Assembly: GCA_963815475.1 (NCBI GenBank)
Contig: CAWFHD010000003.1
Location: forward strand, 4,402,001-4,466,000
Reading direction: 5' to 3'
Origin: Sulfopaludibacter sp963815475
Lineage (GTDB): Bacteria > Acidobacteriota > Terriglobia > Bryobacterales > Bryobacteraceae
DNA length: 64,000 nucleotides
Shown: piece after piece, positions 16,122 through 24,938 of the stretch
How the letters are laid out: every line of letters begins with the position of its first letter
Numbering within the stretch: position 1 is the first letter of the stretch
Position numbers and translations under genes: made by a program
The notes under the pieces: generated by a model
Told to the model about the DNA's origin: nothing
What the model saw: only the letters and a program-made list of their open reading frames with translations
Database searches by the model: none

Positions 16122-17904
16122 ATGAAGACGATCAGCGCATTCCTGCTGGCATGTCGGAATTCTATGGCGGCGCAGGCGCACACAGGCGCCGAACCCGACT
16201 CAACAGTCAACCGCGACCCAGACCGCCATGGCCGCGGGAACCGTGCCCATCTATCGCGTCACCGTGGTGGCGCGAACCATGAAGGCAATCAACTACAACC
16301 ACCGCAGCGGATCCACCGAGATCGGCTTTCGCGGAACGGCACTGATGCCGGGGGCCCGCGGCGAAGCCAAGGTGGAGAGCAAGCAGGGAGTAATCAAGAT
16401 CGACGCGAATATGCAGAAGCTCGAGCCGGCCACCAAGTTCGGCCCGCGAGTATCTGACGTATGTGATGTGGGCGATTACTCCCGAAGGCCGCGCCACCAA
16501 CGTGGGCGAAGTGCTGCTGAATGGCGACAAGAGCAAGCTGGACGCCACGACCGAATTACAGTCCTTCGGCCTGATCATCACGGCGGAGCCTTACTTCGCC
16601 GTGACGCAGCCGAGCGACGTGGTAGTGATGGAGAACTTTGTCCGGCACGAAACCACGGGCACCATCGAAGAACTCGATGCGAAGTTTGAGCTGCTGCAGC
16701 GCGGGCAGTATACGCTCAACGTGAATCCCGCCGAACATCAAGCCGATGCGTGCTGGATCGCAAGGTGCCGCTGGAACTTGTACGAAGCGCGCAACGCCGT
16801 GCAGATCGCCCGCTGGACTGGCGCGCCGCGCTACGCCGCCGAGACCTTCCAGAAGGCCGTGGATGGCTGCAGAACGCTGAAGGCTATTTGAAAGGCAAGT
16901 CCGGCAGCAAGCCGATTGGGACTGTTGCCCGCGAGGCCGTCCAGATGGCGGAGGACGCCCGCATCATCACCGTCAAGAAGATCGGCGAAGAGCAACTGGC
17001 CAACGAGCGCCAGGCCGGAGCGGAGCGTGAAGCGACGTGCCGAGAAGGCGCGGGCAGCGGCGCAATCCGAGACCGAGCGCGTCGCACGACGAAGCCGAAA
17101 AGGCGCGGCTCGCAGCACAGGCGGACGCCGCAACGCGTCGCCCGTGACCATGATGCGCAGATGCGCTGCCGCCCAGGCGGACAGCGACCGTTTGAAACGG
17201 GACAACGAAGCGCGAATGCCATGGCGGCCCAGAACGAGGCGGACCGCTTGAAGCGGGACAACGAGGCGAAGGCAATGGCCGCACAGAATGAGGCGGATCG
17301 CCTTGAAAGCAGAGAACGATGCGCAGGCACTGACGGCGCAAAATGAAGCGGACCGCGTGAAGAGAGACAACGACGCGCAAATGGCTGCCGCGAAGGCCGA
17401 CCTCGATCGCGCGGACGGCGACAAAGCGCAAGCGGAGGCCGACAAGGCCCAACTGCGGGCCCAGTTACTGGTGCAGTTCAACGCGATCCTGCAGACGCGC
17501 GACACCGCTCGCGGCCTGATCGTGAACATGTCGGACGTCCTGTTCGATACCGGCAAGTTTTCGCTGCGGCCCGGCCGCACGCGAGAAACTGGCCCGTGTC
17601 GCCGGGATTCTCGCCGGACACCCCGGCTTGCAGATGCAGGTGGAAGGCTACACCGACAGCGTCGGCGGCGATGACTACAATCAGCAACTCTCCGAACATC
17701 GCGCCGGCTCGGTGCGCGACTACCTGACTGGAACCGGAATTCCGCATGGCATCGGTGACGGCGAAAGGTTCGGAGAGACCCAGCCGGTAGCCATCAAACG
17801 AAAACGCCGCCGGGCGCCAGCAGAATCGGCGCGTAGAACTCGTGGTGTCGGGCGAGATCATTGGCTCCATTCTCGGGCCGTCGCCTATCCTGGCCGCTAA
17901 GTAA
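16122..17904 (+). pseudogene. OmpA-family envelope protein with coiled-coil linker, multiple frameshifts
   Basis: The N-terminal exported domain has VPIYRVTVVARTMKAINY, FRGTALMPGARGEAKVES, EYLTYVMWAITPEGRATN and VTQPSDVVVMENFV after frame repair. Residues corresponding to 17030-17460 are a long charged Ala/Asn/Asp-rich coiled coil with repeats of the form AQNEADRLKRDNEA. The C-terminus is an OmpA-like peptidoglycan-binding domain (DVLFDTGKFSLRPG; GYTDSVGGDDYNQQLSEHRA; NRRVELVVSGEI). Breaks occur near 16205, 16448, 16740, 16755, 16785, 16870, about 17030-17300 and 17575-17830; several are single extra bases. In the intact protein the OmpA part would hold the outer membrane or a periplasmic complex to the cell wall. 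Family well supported; intactness not. Confidence 0.8.
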
Positions 17905-17928
17905 CGCGGAACGGAACTCTGTAGCGCA

Positions 17929-17958
17929 GGTGGGACAGGCTCTTGGGTCTGTCCCACC
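17929..17958. repeat. Perfect 10-bp inverted repeat, REP-like or terminator
   Basis: GGTGGGACAG (17929-17938) and CTGTCCCACC (17949-17958) form a perfect hairpin with a ten-base loop, between the OmpA-like stop and the next ATG. No T-run follows. The GGTGGGACAG...CTGTCCCACC shape recalls dispersed repeats in Solibacter-type genomes, but only one copy is seen here. Confidence 0.45.
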
Positions 17959-17975
17959 ACTCCAAGGACTCAACC

Positions 17976-18290
17976 ATGCTTCAAATCGCTAAGACAATCA
18001 TCCTGTGGATTTCACTTCCGCTGCTGCTCGCGGCTTCGATGTTCTCGCGGTTCGCCGCGAGTTACGAACTGCTCCTGAACGCAGTGGTCTGTGTTGGCGC
18101 AATCATGGCGGTCCAGCGGGCGGCCTGGATTAAGGACTATTACTGGGCAGGCGGCTTCGCGGCGATTGCCGTAGTGTACAGCCCGTTGGCGCTGTTGACG
18201 AAAATTTTCCTCCTGCTGTGTTTCGCGTGCGTCGTGAGCAGTGCCGCGGCGGTCGCGGCCTTTAAAAGGCAACCGCTGCCGGCCGTATAA
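17976..18290 (+). CDS. Four-helix small membrane protein (DUF6804-like)
   Basis: A 104-residue inner-membrane protein with four hydrophobic segments: IILWISLPLLLAASMF, LLLNAVVCVGAIMAVQ, WAGGFAAIAVVYSPL and IFLLLCFACVVSSAAAVA. Short charged loops separate them (RAAWIKDYY). The layout matches a small DUF6804-type family as I recall it; the exact family is uncertain. The frame is open from 17943 but the hairpin lies there, so ATG 17976 (MLQIAKTI) is chosen. Function unknown. The next gene starts 12 bases after its stop, which suggests co-transcription. Confidence 0.65.
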   Translation: MLQIAKTIILWISLPLLLAASMFSRFAASYELLLNAVVCVGAIMAVQRAAWIKDYYWAGGFAAIAVVYSPLALLTKIFLLLCFACVVSSAAAVAAFKRQPLPAV

Positions 18291-18301
18291 AGAGGCACTG
18301 T

Positions 18302-18875
18302 GTGAAGAAACTACTTTCGATCTTCGCGCTTTCTGGCCGCCTGCCTCGCTCAAGGCCCCGACGTCCTCACTTGGCAGAACAAACTAAGCTTTCATGCCGA
18401 CAAAGCGTTCGGTCCCACAGCCATCGTCGGTATCGCCGCCTATGCGGCTTTTCTGCAGGACGTGAACTCGCCCAGGGAGTGGGGACAGGGCGGGGCTGCG
18501 TACGGAAAGCGGTTTGCGTCCGCATCCGCCGCCTCGGGGATCCACGGCGTGCTGGCGTTCGGTCTGGACTCGACGCTGCACCAGGACCCGCGCTATTATC
18601 GCTCTCTCCGCACGGGATTCCTGCCCCGCGCCGGACATGCGCTGAGAGGGACCTTACTCACGCGCACCGACGCCGGTGGCGAAACTGTATCCACCTGGCG
18701 CATCGGTAGTGCTTACGGCACGGCCTTTCTGTCCAATTTATGGTATCCGGACCGGCTCAATACGGCCGGCCAGGGTTTTACGCAGGGTTCCATCCGGCTC
18801 GGGTTCGATCTGGTGAGTAATCTGGGCGCCGAATTCTGGCCCGATATCAAGCGTAAAGTGTTTCGCCGAAAGTGA
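18302..18875 (+). pseudogene. Acidobacterial exported protein of unknown function, one frameshift
   Basis: GTG 18302 begins a signal peptide (KKLLSIFA...FLAACLAQ) that is restored by removing one extra C near 18332. The mature part has KAFGPTAIVGIAAYAAFLQD, GKRFASASAASGIHGVLAFGL, HQDPRYYRSLRTGF and GQGFTQGSIRLGFDLVSN, with Gly and aromatic residues alternating as in a small outer-membrane or lipid-associated protein. The sequence looks like a conserved acidobacterial family of about 190 residues, but I cannot name it or its job. The frame from 18462 is uninterrupted to the stop. It is followed ten bases later by the phospholipase-like gene. Confidence 0.65.
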
Positions 18876-18885
18876 GATCGGCTGC

Positions 18886-20181
18886 ATGAGATTCCCGTCT
18901 TCCGCCGCGCTTGCCCTGTTGCTGTTGTGCTCGGTTCAGACCGCCTCGCCGTATTCGGTTCTTACCCACGAAGCCATTATCGATTCCACCTGGGACAGCG
19001 CCATCAAGCCCCTGCTGGTCAAACGATTCCCCGCATCTACCGCGGACGAGTTAATGCAGGCGCACGCCTACGCGTACGGCGGCTGCATCATTCAGGACCT
19101 GGGCTACTATCCCTTCGGAAGCAAGTTTTATAGCGATTTGACGCACTACGTCCGCAGCGGCGATTTCATCCTCAACCTGATTCGCGAATCGAAGGACCTG
19201 GACGAGTACGCATTCGCCCTCGGCGCGCTTTCGCACTACGCGGCCGATAACAACGGCCATCACATCGCCACCAACGCCTCGGTGCCGCTGCTTTATCCGA
19301 ACCTTCGCGCGAAGTTTGGGAACTCCGTCACCTACTCGGACGATCCCCTCTCGCACACCAAAACGGAGTTTGGATTCGATGTCTTTCAGGCCGCCAAGAG
19401 CCGCTACGCACCGGATGCCTATAAGGGATTCATTGGTTTTCAGGTGGCCAAGCCGGTGCTCCAGCGGGCATTTGAAGACACCTATGGAATGCGGATCGAG
19501 GAGGTGTTCCTGAACCTCGATCTCGCCATCGGATCGTATCGGCGAGCGGTCGGCGCCGTGCTGCCGGCCCTGACCAAGGTGGCGTGGCAAATCAGGGCAG
19601 CGGATATCCGCAAGGACGCGCCCGGCATCACGCGCCGGAAATTCCTCTACAACCTGTCTCGCTCCAGCTATGAAAAGAACTGGGGTACCACCTACCAGAG
19701 GCCTTCGCTTAAGTCGAAAATACTGGCCGCCCTGTTCCGCATCGTACCCCACAAAGGTCCTTTCAAGGCACTGGCGTTTAAGCCTCTGACGCCGGAGACG
19801 GAACGATTGTATATGGCGAGCTTCAACACCACCATCGACCGTTATCGCGAACTGCTGTCAGGCGTGGATGGCGGCAAACTGGCGCTTCCCAACGACAATT
19901 TTGACGTGGGGGGCGCGACCTTGGCGGGCCAGTACAAGCTGGCCGACGCGGCCTACGCGAAGCTGCTGCACAAGTTGGATGGCCACTACACGGATCTGCC
20001 GCAGGATCTGAGGAGCGACCTGCTCGTCTTCTACCGGGACCTCAGCCTTCCGATTTCGACCAAGGCCAACGAAGGCGATTGGACACAATTGCAGACGGAA
20101 CTCAATCATCTGCAAATGATCAATCGGGATCTGGCTCCGGCGGCCGCGAAGGTGTCCTCGGAAATCGGCCATGTGCGGTAG
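18886..20181 (+). CDS. Exported zinc-dependent phospholipase C family protein
   Basis: A 431-residue protein with a signal peptide (SSAALALLLLCSVQTASPY). Metal-ligand motifs of the Zn-dependent phospholipase C/S1-P1-like fold are present: TPYSVLTHEAII type near residue 27, DLGYYPFGSKFYSDLTHY near 75-90, and ALGALSHYAADNNGHHIA near 110-130. These supply the His/Asp ligands expected for a trinuclear zinc centre. The second half (from about residue 230) is helical and less conserved. It probably acts in the periplasm or outside the cell on phospholipids or phosphate esters; the substrate cannot be read from sequence. It sits ten bases after the preceding envelope gene, likely co-transcribed. Confidence 0.8.
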   Translation: MRFPSSAALALLLLCSVQTASPYSVLTHEAIIDSTWDSAIKPLLVKRFPASTADELMQAHAYAYGGCIIQDLGYYPFGSKFYSDLTHYVRSGDFILNLIRESKDLDEYAFALGALSHYAADNNGHHIATNASVPLLYPNLRAKFGNSVTYSDDPLSHTKTEFGFDVFQAAKSRYAPDAYKGFIGFQVAKPVLQRAFEDTYGMRIEEVFLNLDLAIGSYRRAVGAVLPALTKVAWQIRAADIRKDAPGITRRKFLYNLSRSSYEKNWGTTYQRPSLKSKILAALFRIVPHKGPFKALAFKPLTPETERLYMASFNTTIDRYRELLSGVDGGKLALPNDNFDVGGATLAGQYKLADAAYAKLLHKLDGHYTDLPQDLRSDLLVFYRDLSLPISTKANEGDWTQLQTELNHLQMINRDLAPAAAKVSSEIGHVR

Positions 20182-20225
20182 TTGACTGCTCCACCCTGTT
20201 TAGATCGAGAAAAGGAAGGCTATTT

Positions 20226-20399
20226 ATGTCGTTCGGAATATATGTGGTTGGATTCCTGTTGGTAATCGGTGGGCTGATATATGGGGCCGCAATTATGCAT
20301 ATGCCGGCACACTGGATTGCGGTCGGCGCGATCGTATTACTGGGATTCGGGATCCTGACTGGCGTGAAAAACACCCGGCAGAAAGATTCGGCGGACTAA
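20226..20399 (+). CDS. Small two-helix membrane protein (57 aa)
   Basis: ATG 20226, preceded by AAGGAAGG, opens 57 codons: a first helix (IYVVGFLLVIGGLIYGAAI), a short loop (MHMPAHW), a second helix (IAVGAIVLLGFGILTGV) and a charged tail (KNTRQKDSAD). No named family is recognised. It belongs to the set of tiny membrane proteins scattered through this stress block. Confidence 0.7.
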   Translation: MSFGIYVVGFLLVIGGLIYGAAIMHMPAHWIAVGAIVLLGFGILTGVKNTRQKDSAD

Positions 20400-20430
20400 T
20401 CGGCAAGTGGCGTGCATTGTCAAGGAGCGA

Positions 20431-21228
20431 ATGGCACGGACTCTTCTAATCCGTTCGCTGGCAATGCGGGCTAAAGTGTGCCTCGTTTGGCCGTTTCTTC
20501 TTGCCCAGGGACTCGTCTGGGCACAGTTGCCGCCGGAACTGCCATGCGGCAGAGAGGCCGTCCCCACTTACCCGGAGCTGTCGAGTGCACCGCTCTCGAC
20601 GTTCTGGAGCCAGTCCGCGCTTGGCTCCACCTGGAAGCCGCCTCCCTGCACCGGCTGGACCACCGAAGGCTTTGCGTCGCTGGTCACCATAGTTGCCCGT
20701 TTTCACGCTCCCTCCGGAAGCGAAGGCTTGCTCCGCCGGGTTGGCGCAATATCGCAGCTTTCAGGTATGCGCTACTGGTCTACCACTCATCACCGATGGC
20801 AGACCCTGATTGTCGATGCGTATGCGTTGACTGGTCCGCAAGGTAAGCGCCGCGGCGATTTCACACCCGATGAGATGAAGCCCGGCGCGCTCCTTTACTT
20901 CGAGCAAGTGGACAATCTGTCGGGTAAGGCCACTTACCGCCTGCGCATTGCCGAGGCCGCTGATGACCGGATCGTCATTGACATCGAAAACGTGACCACC
21001 ATGCGCTACCTGCTGCTCACCTTGTTCCGGCCCGGGGAGTTGCAGAGCATCTACTTCCTGGATCGCGACTCCGACGACGCCTGGCGTTATTATGCCGTGA
21101 CTCGTACCGGCAGAAACGCGAGCAGTCTCACCATCGGCAAGCCGGCCTCGTCGATCAACCGGGCAGCCGCGTTCTTCCGCCATCTCGCCGGGCTTCCCAC
21201 CGACCTCGAACCGCCAGTTGCCCGGTAG
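20431..21228 (+). CDS. Exported protein of unknown function
   Basis: About 265 residues with a signal peptide (MRAKVCLVWPFLLAQGLVWA). A Pro-rich mature N-terminus (QLPPELPCGREAVPTYPEL) is followed by a mixed alpha/beta domain (WTTEGFASLVTIVARFH; GMRYWSTTHHRWQTLIVDAYAL; RNASSLTIGKPASSINRAAAFFRH). The pattern WSTTHHRW...L..DA suggests a conserved periplasmic domain, perhaps DUF6675-like, but I do not recognise it firmly. The start is uncertain: ATG 20431 has AAGGAG only three bases before it, and ATG 20464 lies right at the signal peptide. A Crp-type site follows the stop. Confidence 0.6.
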   Translation: MARTLLIRSLAMRAKVCLVWPFLLAQGLVWAQLPPELPCGREAVPTYPELSSAPLSTFWSQSALGSTWKPPPCTGWTTEGFASLVTIVARFHAPSGSEGLLRRVGAISQLSGMRYWSTTHHRWQTLIVDAYALTGPQGKRRGDFTPDEMKPGALLYFEQVDNLSGKATYRLRIAEAADDRIVIDIENVTTMRYLLLTLFRPGELQSIYFLDRDSDDAWRYYAVTRTGRNASSLTIGKPASSINRAAAFFRHLAGLPTDLEPPVAR

Positions 21229-21237
21229 CTCCAGGGA

Positions 21238-21271
21238 TGACCGTATTTAGCCGCGTGACTCCCGGCGGTCA
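21238..21271. promoter_or_regulatory. Crp-type operator array, site 8
   Basis: TGACC-N6-AGCCG-N2-TGACT-N6-GGTCA keeps the 18-bp phasing across four half-sites, two perfect, one with one mismatch and one poor. It lies about 200 bases before the sorting-signal protein at 21468, which would put that operon in the same regulon. Confidence 0.5.
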
Positions 21272-21467
21272 ATTCCGCATTTGAGGGCTCTCTCCTACCT
21301 GACCAGCGATAAACCCAAAAGAATATGGCGTTTGCGAAGCCTAGGGTCTTCCAGGAGCGCTGGCCTCCCGAATGCTCTGCACATAGGTAAGTGAGACTTC
21401 CGCCGGGCCGAATGTGGGCACAGCGATTGAGCAGCTCACACAAGATTGGCACTTCAAGGAGAACAGT

Positions 21468-22202
21468 TTGAAACTACTCGGAACAGCAACAACCGCATTT
21501 TGCATCGCCCTGTTGGGATCGATATTCGCCCCAGCCGCCACGGCCGACGATTGGAACAGAAAGACGGTAATCACCTTTAGCGGTCCCGTGGAGATTCCCG
21601 GCGTCCACCTGAAGGGTTTTGCGGTGCTTCCGGCGGGCACGTACGTCTTCAAGATCCTGGATTCGCAGTCCGACCGCCACATTGTCCAGATCTTCAGTAA
21701 GAACGAGAAGACCGTCTACGCCACCATTTTGGCGATCCCCAACTATCGCCTCAAAGCGACCGACAAGACCGTGATGACCTTCCGTGAAAGACCCGCCGGC
21801 GAGCCGGAAGCCTTGCGCGCATGGTTCTATCCGGGTCGCAACTGGGGAGAGGAATTCGTTTATCCCAAGGCCAAGGCAATCGAACTGGCAAAGACCACCC
21901 ATACGCCGGTGCTGTTCCTGGCGGCTGAGGTGCCTGTTGAAGTCACCGCGCCAATTCAGTCGGCCGACGAGCCGACAGTGGTAGCGCTTAAGAGCGCGCC
22001 CATTATGGCGATCCAGCCGACGGGAGAAGAAGTGCCACTCGCCGAAGTAGTCACCGCGCCTCCGGCGGAGGTTGTAGCCGCAACCGCCGACGCACCGGCG
22101 CTTCCGGCCACGGGTAGCACACTGCCCCTGATCGGTTTGCTCGGGTTGATGACCCTTGGAGCGGCCTTCGCGTTCCGGTCGGTCACGAAGCGACTTCAGT
22201 AG
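21468..22202 (+). CDS. LPATG-bearing exported protein, candidate sortase substrate
   Basis: A 244-residue protein starting at TTG 21468 with AAGGAG five bases upstream. Signal peptide (LLGTATTAFCIALLGSIFAPAATA), then a beta-rich domain (VITFSGPVEIPGVHL; FAVLPAGTYVFKILD; HIVQIFSKNEKTVYATI; ALRAWFYPGRNWGEEFVYP) typical of small acidobacterial exported proteins. A Pro/Ala/Val-rich spacer follows (about 150-210), then a complete sorting signal: LPATG at 212-216, a hydrophobic helix (LPLIGLLGLMTLGAAFAF) and a basic tail (RSVTKRLQ). A sortase is encoded 2.7 kb downstream in the same direction. This is the classic substrate layout, unusual in a Gram-negative-type cell. The longer frame from 21414 lacks a ribosome site. 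Confidence 0.8.
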   Translation: MKLLGTATTAFCIALLGSIFAPAATADDWNRKTVITFSGPVEIPGVHLKGFAVLPAGTYVFKILDSQSDRHIVQIFSKNEKTVYATILAIPNYRLKATDKTVMTFRERPAGEPEALRAWFYPGRNWGEEFVYPKAKAIELAKTTHTPVLFLAAEVPVEVTAPIQSADEPTVVALKSAPIMAIQPTGEEVPLAEVVTAPPAEVVAATADAPALPATGSTLPLIGLLGLMTLGAAFAFRSVTKRLQ

Positions 22203-22217
22203 AAGGGTTGTGATTCG

Positions 22218-22251
22218 ACGCGCGGCATGCCACTCCTGGCGCGCCGCGCGT
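22218..22251. terminator. GC-rich hairpin after the LPATG gene
   Basis: ACGCGCGGC (22218-22226) pairs perfectly with GCCGCGCGT (22243-22251), 16 bases after the stop and 28 before the malic enzyme ATG. A short T-rich stretch follows. It could end or attenuate the upstream transcript. Confidence 0.45.
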
Positions 22252-22279
22252 ATTTCGATTTCAGAGGAGCGGTAGCAGC

Positions 22280-24016
22280 ATGCGACAGAGAGTGATTCCG
22301 ATTTTGGCGCCCGCCACCAAGCCACAGCAGCGTGGGCACAACTGCTACCACACCAAGGCTCGTGGGCTCGCGGTGCTGAATTCTCCAGTGCTCAATAAGG
22401 GCACTGCATTCACCCTGGAGGAAAGGGTCGCGTTGGGACTTACCGGCCTGATCCCACCGGACGTGAGCACACTATGTTCCCAGGTGAAGAGCGCCTACCT
22501 TCGGTACGAGCGCCTGCCCGATGCGCTGAGCAGGAATATCTACCTGACCGCCCTCCACGACCGCAACGAAGTACTGTTTTACCGCCTGTTTTCCGAGCAC
22601 CTCCGCGAAATGATCCCGATCGTCAACGACAGGACTGTGGGTATGGCGATGGAACAGTACCACCACGAGTGTCGCCGTCCGCGCGGTGTCTACCTGTCAA
22701 TCGACCATGCCGAAGGAATTGAAGCTGCATTTGCCAGTGTCGGCGCCGGCCCCGACGAGATCGACGTGGTCCTCGCCACCGACGCCGAACAGGTTTTGGG
22801 CATCGGCGACTGGGGTGTTGGCGGCATTGAAGTGTCGATCGGCAAACTGGCAATTTACACGGCCGCGGGCGGGATAGACCCCGCGCGCACCATTCCCGTG
22901 ATGATCGATGTGGGCACCAACCGGGAGAATCTGCTGGACGATCCAGCCTACATTGGGAACCGCCACACGCGCGTGCGCGGAGAGCGCTACGATGCCTTCA
23001 TCGAGGCTTATGTTACTGCCGTGACCCGATTGTTCCCAGACGCGCTACTGCAGTGGGAGGATTTCGCTCCAGGCAACGGGCGGCGCATCCTGGAGAAATA
23101 TCGGGACCGGATCTGCACCTTCAACGACGATATGCAGGGCACCGGGGCCATCACGCTAGCGGCCGCGATTTCGGCGGTTCGCGTGTGCGGTACGCCTTTG
23201 CGCAATCAGCGCATCGTCATCTATGGAGCCGGCACCGCGGGAATTGGAATTGCGGACCAGATTCGCGATGCCATGGTGCGCGAAGGGCTATCCAAAACGG
23301 AGGCGGCCAAGCGCTTCTGGTGTGTGGACCGCCAGGGGTTGCTGACGGCCGATATGGCCGGCCAACTCCACGATTATCAAGTGGCATACGCCCGCCCCGT
23401 GGCTGAGAGCCACACATGGAATCACGATGGGAAGGCAGACGGCGTGAGCTTGGCCGAGGTGGTGCACCGCGTGAAACCCACTATGCTGATCGGGGCGTCC
23501 ACGGTCGCGGGAAGTTTCACGGAGGCAATCGTCAAGGACATGGCGACGAACACCGTGCGCCCAATTATTTTCGCTCTCTCCAATCCTCCGGCGCGAGCCG
23601 AGGCCAATCCGGCAGACCTGATTGCCTGGACCGACGGACGCGCTCTGATCGCAACGGGAGGTCCGTTCGCCCCGATCACTTATAAGGGTGTGACATACGT
23701 GGTTGCCCAGGTGAGTAATGCAATGCTCTCCCCTGGTCTAGGTCTCGGTGTCATCGTGTCGCGAGCCAGCCGAATCAGCCATGGTATGTTTTTGGCGGCA
23801 GCGAGTGCCGTGTCGAGCCTGGTGACGGTGCGGCAGCCTGGCGCTTCGCTGCTGCCGCATGTGGACGATCTGAGAAGCGTGTCGTCAACCGTGGCTGTTG
23901 CCGTGGCAGAGGCCGCCGACGCCGAGGGCCTCGCACGCGCCGAACTCACCGACATCGTGCAGCAGGTGCGCGACGCCATGTGGCAGCCGGAATACCGACA
24001 AATCAAGGCATCCTAA
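22280..24016 (+). CDS. NAD-dependent malic enzyme
   Basis: Oxidative decarboxylation of L-malate to pyruvate with NAD(P)H formation; cytosolic. The 578-residue length matches the large (maeA/SfcA-type) family. The malic N-terminal domain covers about 60-270 (NKGTAFTLEERVALGL; PIVNDRTVGMAME; VLATDAEQVLGIGDWGVGGI, which includes the substrate and metal loop; MIDVGTNRENLLDDP). The NAD-binding domain covers about 280-570 (FNDDMQGTGAITLAAAI; IVIYGAGTAGIGIADQI with the GAGTAG nucleotide loop; IFALSNPPARAEANP). The N-terminus has about 40 extra residues. It sits between the LPATG protein and the VWA/sortase pair and could share a transcript with the latter, since the VWA ATG begins eight bases after its stop. 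A metabolic enzyme in this company is odd. Confidence 0.93.
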   Translation: MRQRVIPILAPATKPQQRGHNCYHTKARGLAVLNSPVLNKGTAFTLEERVALGLTGLIPPDVSTLCSQVKSAYLRYERLPDALSRNIYLTALHDRNEVLFYRLFSEHLREMIPIVNDRTVGMAMEQYHHECRRPRGVYLSIDHAEGIEAAFASVGAGPDEIDVVLATDAEQVLGIGDWGVGGIEVSIGKLAIYTAAGGIDPARTIPVMIDVGTNRENLLDDPAYIGNRHTRVRGERYDAFIEAYVTAVTRLFPDALLQWEDFAPGNGRRILEKYRDRICTFNDDMQGTGAITLAAAISAVRVCGTPLRNQRIVIYGAGTAGIGIADQIRDAMVREGLSKTEAAKRFWCVDRQGLLTADMAGQLHDYQVAYARPVAESHTWNHDGKADGVSLAEVVHRVKPTMLIGASTVAGSFTEAIVKDMATNTVRPIIFALSNPPARAEANPADLIAWTDGRALIATGGPFAPITYKGVTYVVAQVSNAMLSPGLGLGVIVSRASRISHGMFLAAASAVSSLVTVRQPGASLLPHVDDLRSVSSTVAVAVAEAADAEGLARAELTDIVQQVRDAMWQPEYRQIKAS

Positions 24017-24023
24017 GGGAACC

Positions 24024-24938
24024 ATGAATCGCCTCGCCCTGATGGTGTCTGCGCTGCTCCTGAGCGGACTCGGGGGCGATGCCCAACCTCAGGTGGAGCA
24101 ACCGTTTCGGATCTCGGTAAATGTCGACCTTGTGGTGTTGCACCCCACGGTGCGCGACCGGAAGGGCCAATTTGCGTCCGATTTGCGCGAGGCCGATTTT
24201 GAAATTTACGAAGACGGTGTCCGCCAGTCCGTCAAGCTGTTCCGGCATGAAGACATTCCAGTGACGGTTGGGCTGGTAGTCGATCACAGTGGGAGCATGT
24301 TTCCGAAGATTGCGGAGGTGGTCGCGGCGGCCCGCACCTTCGCCCAATCGAGCAGCCCTCAGGACGAGATGTTCGTGGTGAACTTCAACGAGCGGGTAAC
24401 CTTGGGACTTCCCGCCGCGCTACGCTTTACTAACCGCCCTGACGAACTCGCGGCGGCCATTTCGGGCACACACAGCATAGGTCAGACGGCGCTCTACGAT
24501 GCCATCGTGCTGGCAAGAGAGCGATTGCAGACCGGGACGCGGGACAAGAAAGTGCTCATCGTCATTAGCGACGGTGGCGATAACAGAAGCAGGCACGAAC
24601 TGCTAGAGGTATTGAAAATGGGCCAGCAGTCCAGCGCCCTGGTATACACGATCGGCATATTCGACGATGCCGACGGCGACAAAAACCCCGATGTGCTCAA
24701 GCGCCTGGCCCTGACCACTGGGGGCGAAGCGTTCTTCCCGGATCGCCTCAAGGATGTGGTCACGGTTTGCGAAGGCATCGCCCGGGATATCCGCCATCAA
24801 TACACACTCGGATATGTGTCCAGTAAGGCTGCGCAATCGGGCGGCTATCGGACAATCAAGGTGGTCGCTCGCGTTGAAGGAAAGGGAAAACTTCAGGTGC
24901 GCACTCGCGCCGGCTACATCGCGTCGGGCATACGATGA
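24024..24938 (+). CDS. Exported VWFA-related domain protein
   Basis: A 304-residue protein with a signal peptide (MNRLALMVSALLLSGLGGDAQ). The N-terminal strand region (RISVNVDLVVLHPTVRDRKG; ADFEIYEDGVRQSVKLF) and the von Willebrand A domain (GLVVDHSGSMFPKI, with DxSxS of the metal-ion-dependent adhesion site at about residue 90; IGQTALYDAIVLA; VLIVISDGGDNRSRHE) match the acidobacterial VWFA-related family. The C-terminal part (RHQYTLGYVSS; RTIKVVARV) is the usual ending. There is no LPXTG-like signal, so it is not an obvious sortase substrate. Eight bases after malic enzyme; its stop overlaps the sortase start (ATGA). Confidence 0.88.
   Translation: MNRLALMVSALLLSGLGGDAQPQVEQPFRISVNVDLVVLHPTVRDRKGQFASDLREADFEIYEDGVRQSVKLFRHEDIPVTVGLVVDHSGSMFPKIAEVVAAARTFAQSSSPQDEMFVVNFNERVTLGLPAALRFTNRPDELAAAISGTHSIGQTALYDAIVLARERLQTGTRDKKVLIVISDGGDNRSRHELLEVLKMGQQSSALVYTIGIFDDADGDKNPDVLKRLALTTGGEAFFPDRLKDVVTVCEGIARDIRHQYTLGYVSSKAAQSGGYRTIKVVARVEGKGKLQVRTRAGYIASGIR

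Noticed and set aside
24024..24938. The VWA protein as sortase substrate
   Set aside because: Its C-terminus (RTRAGYIASGIR) has no LPxTG-like motif, hydrophobic helix or basic tail.
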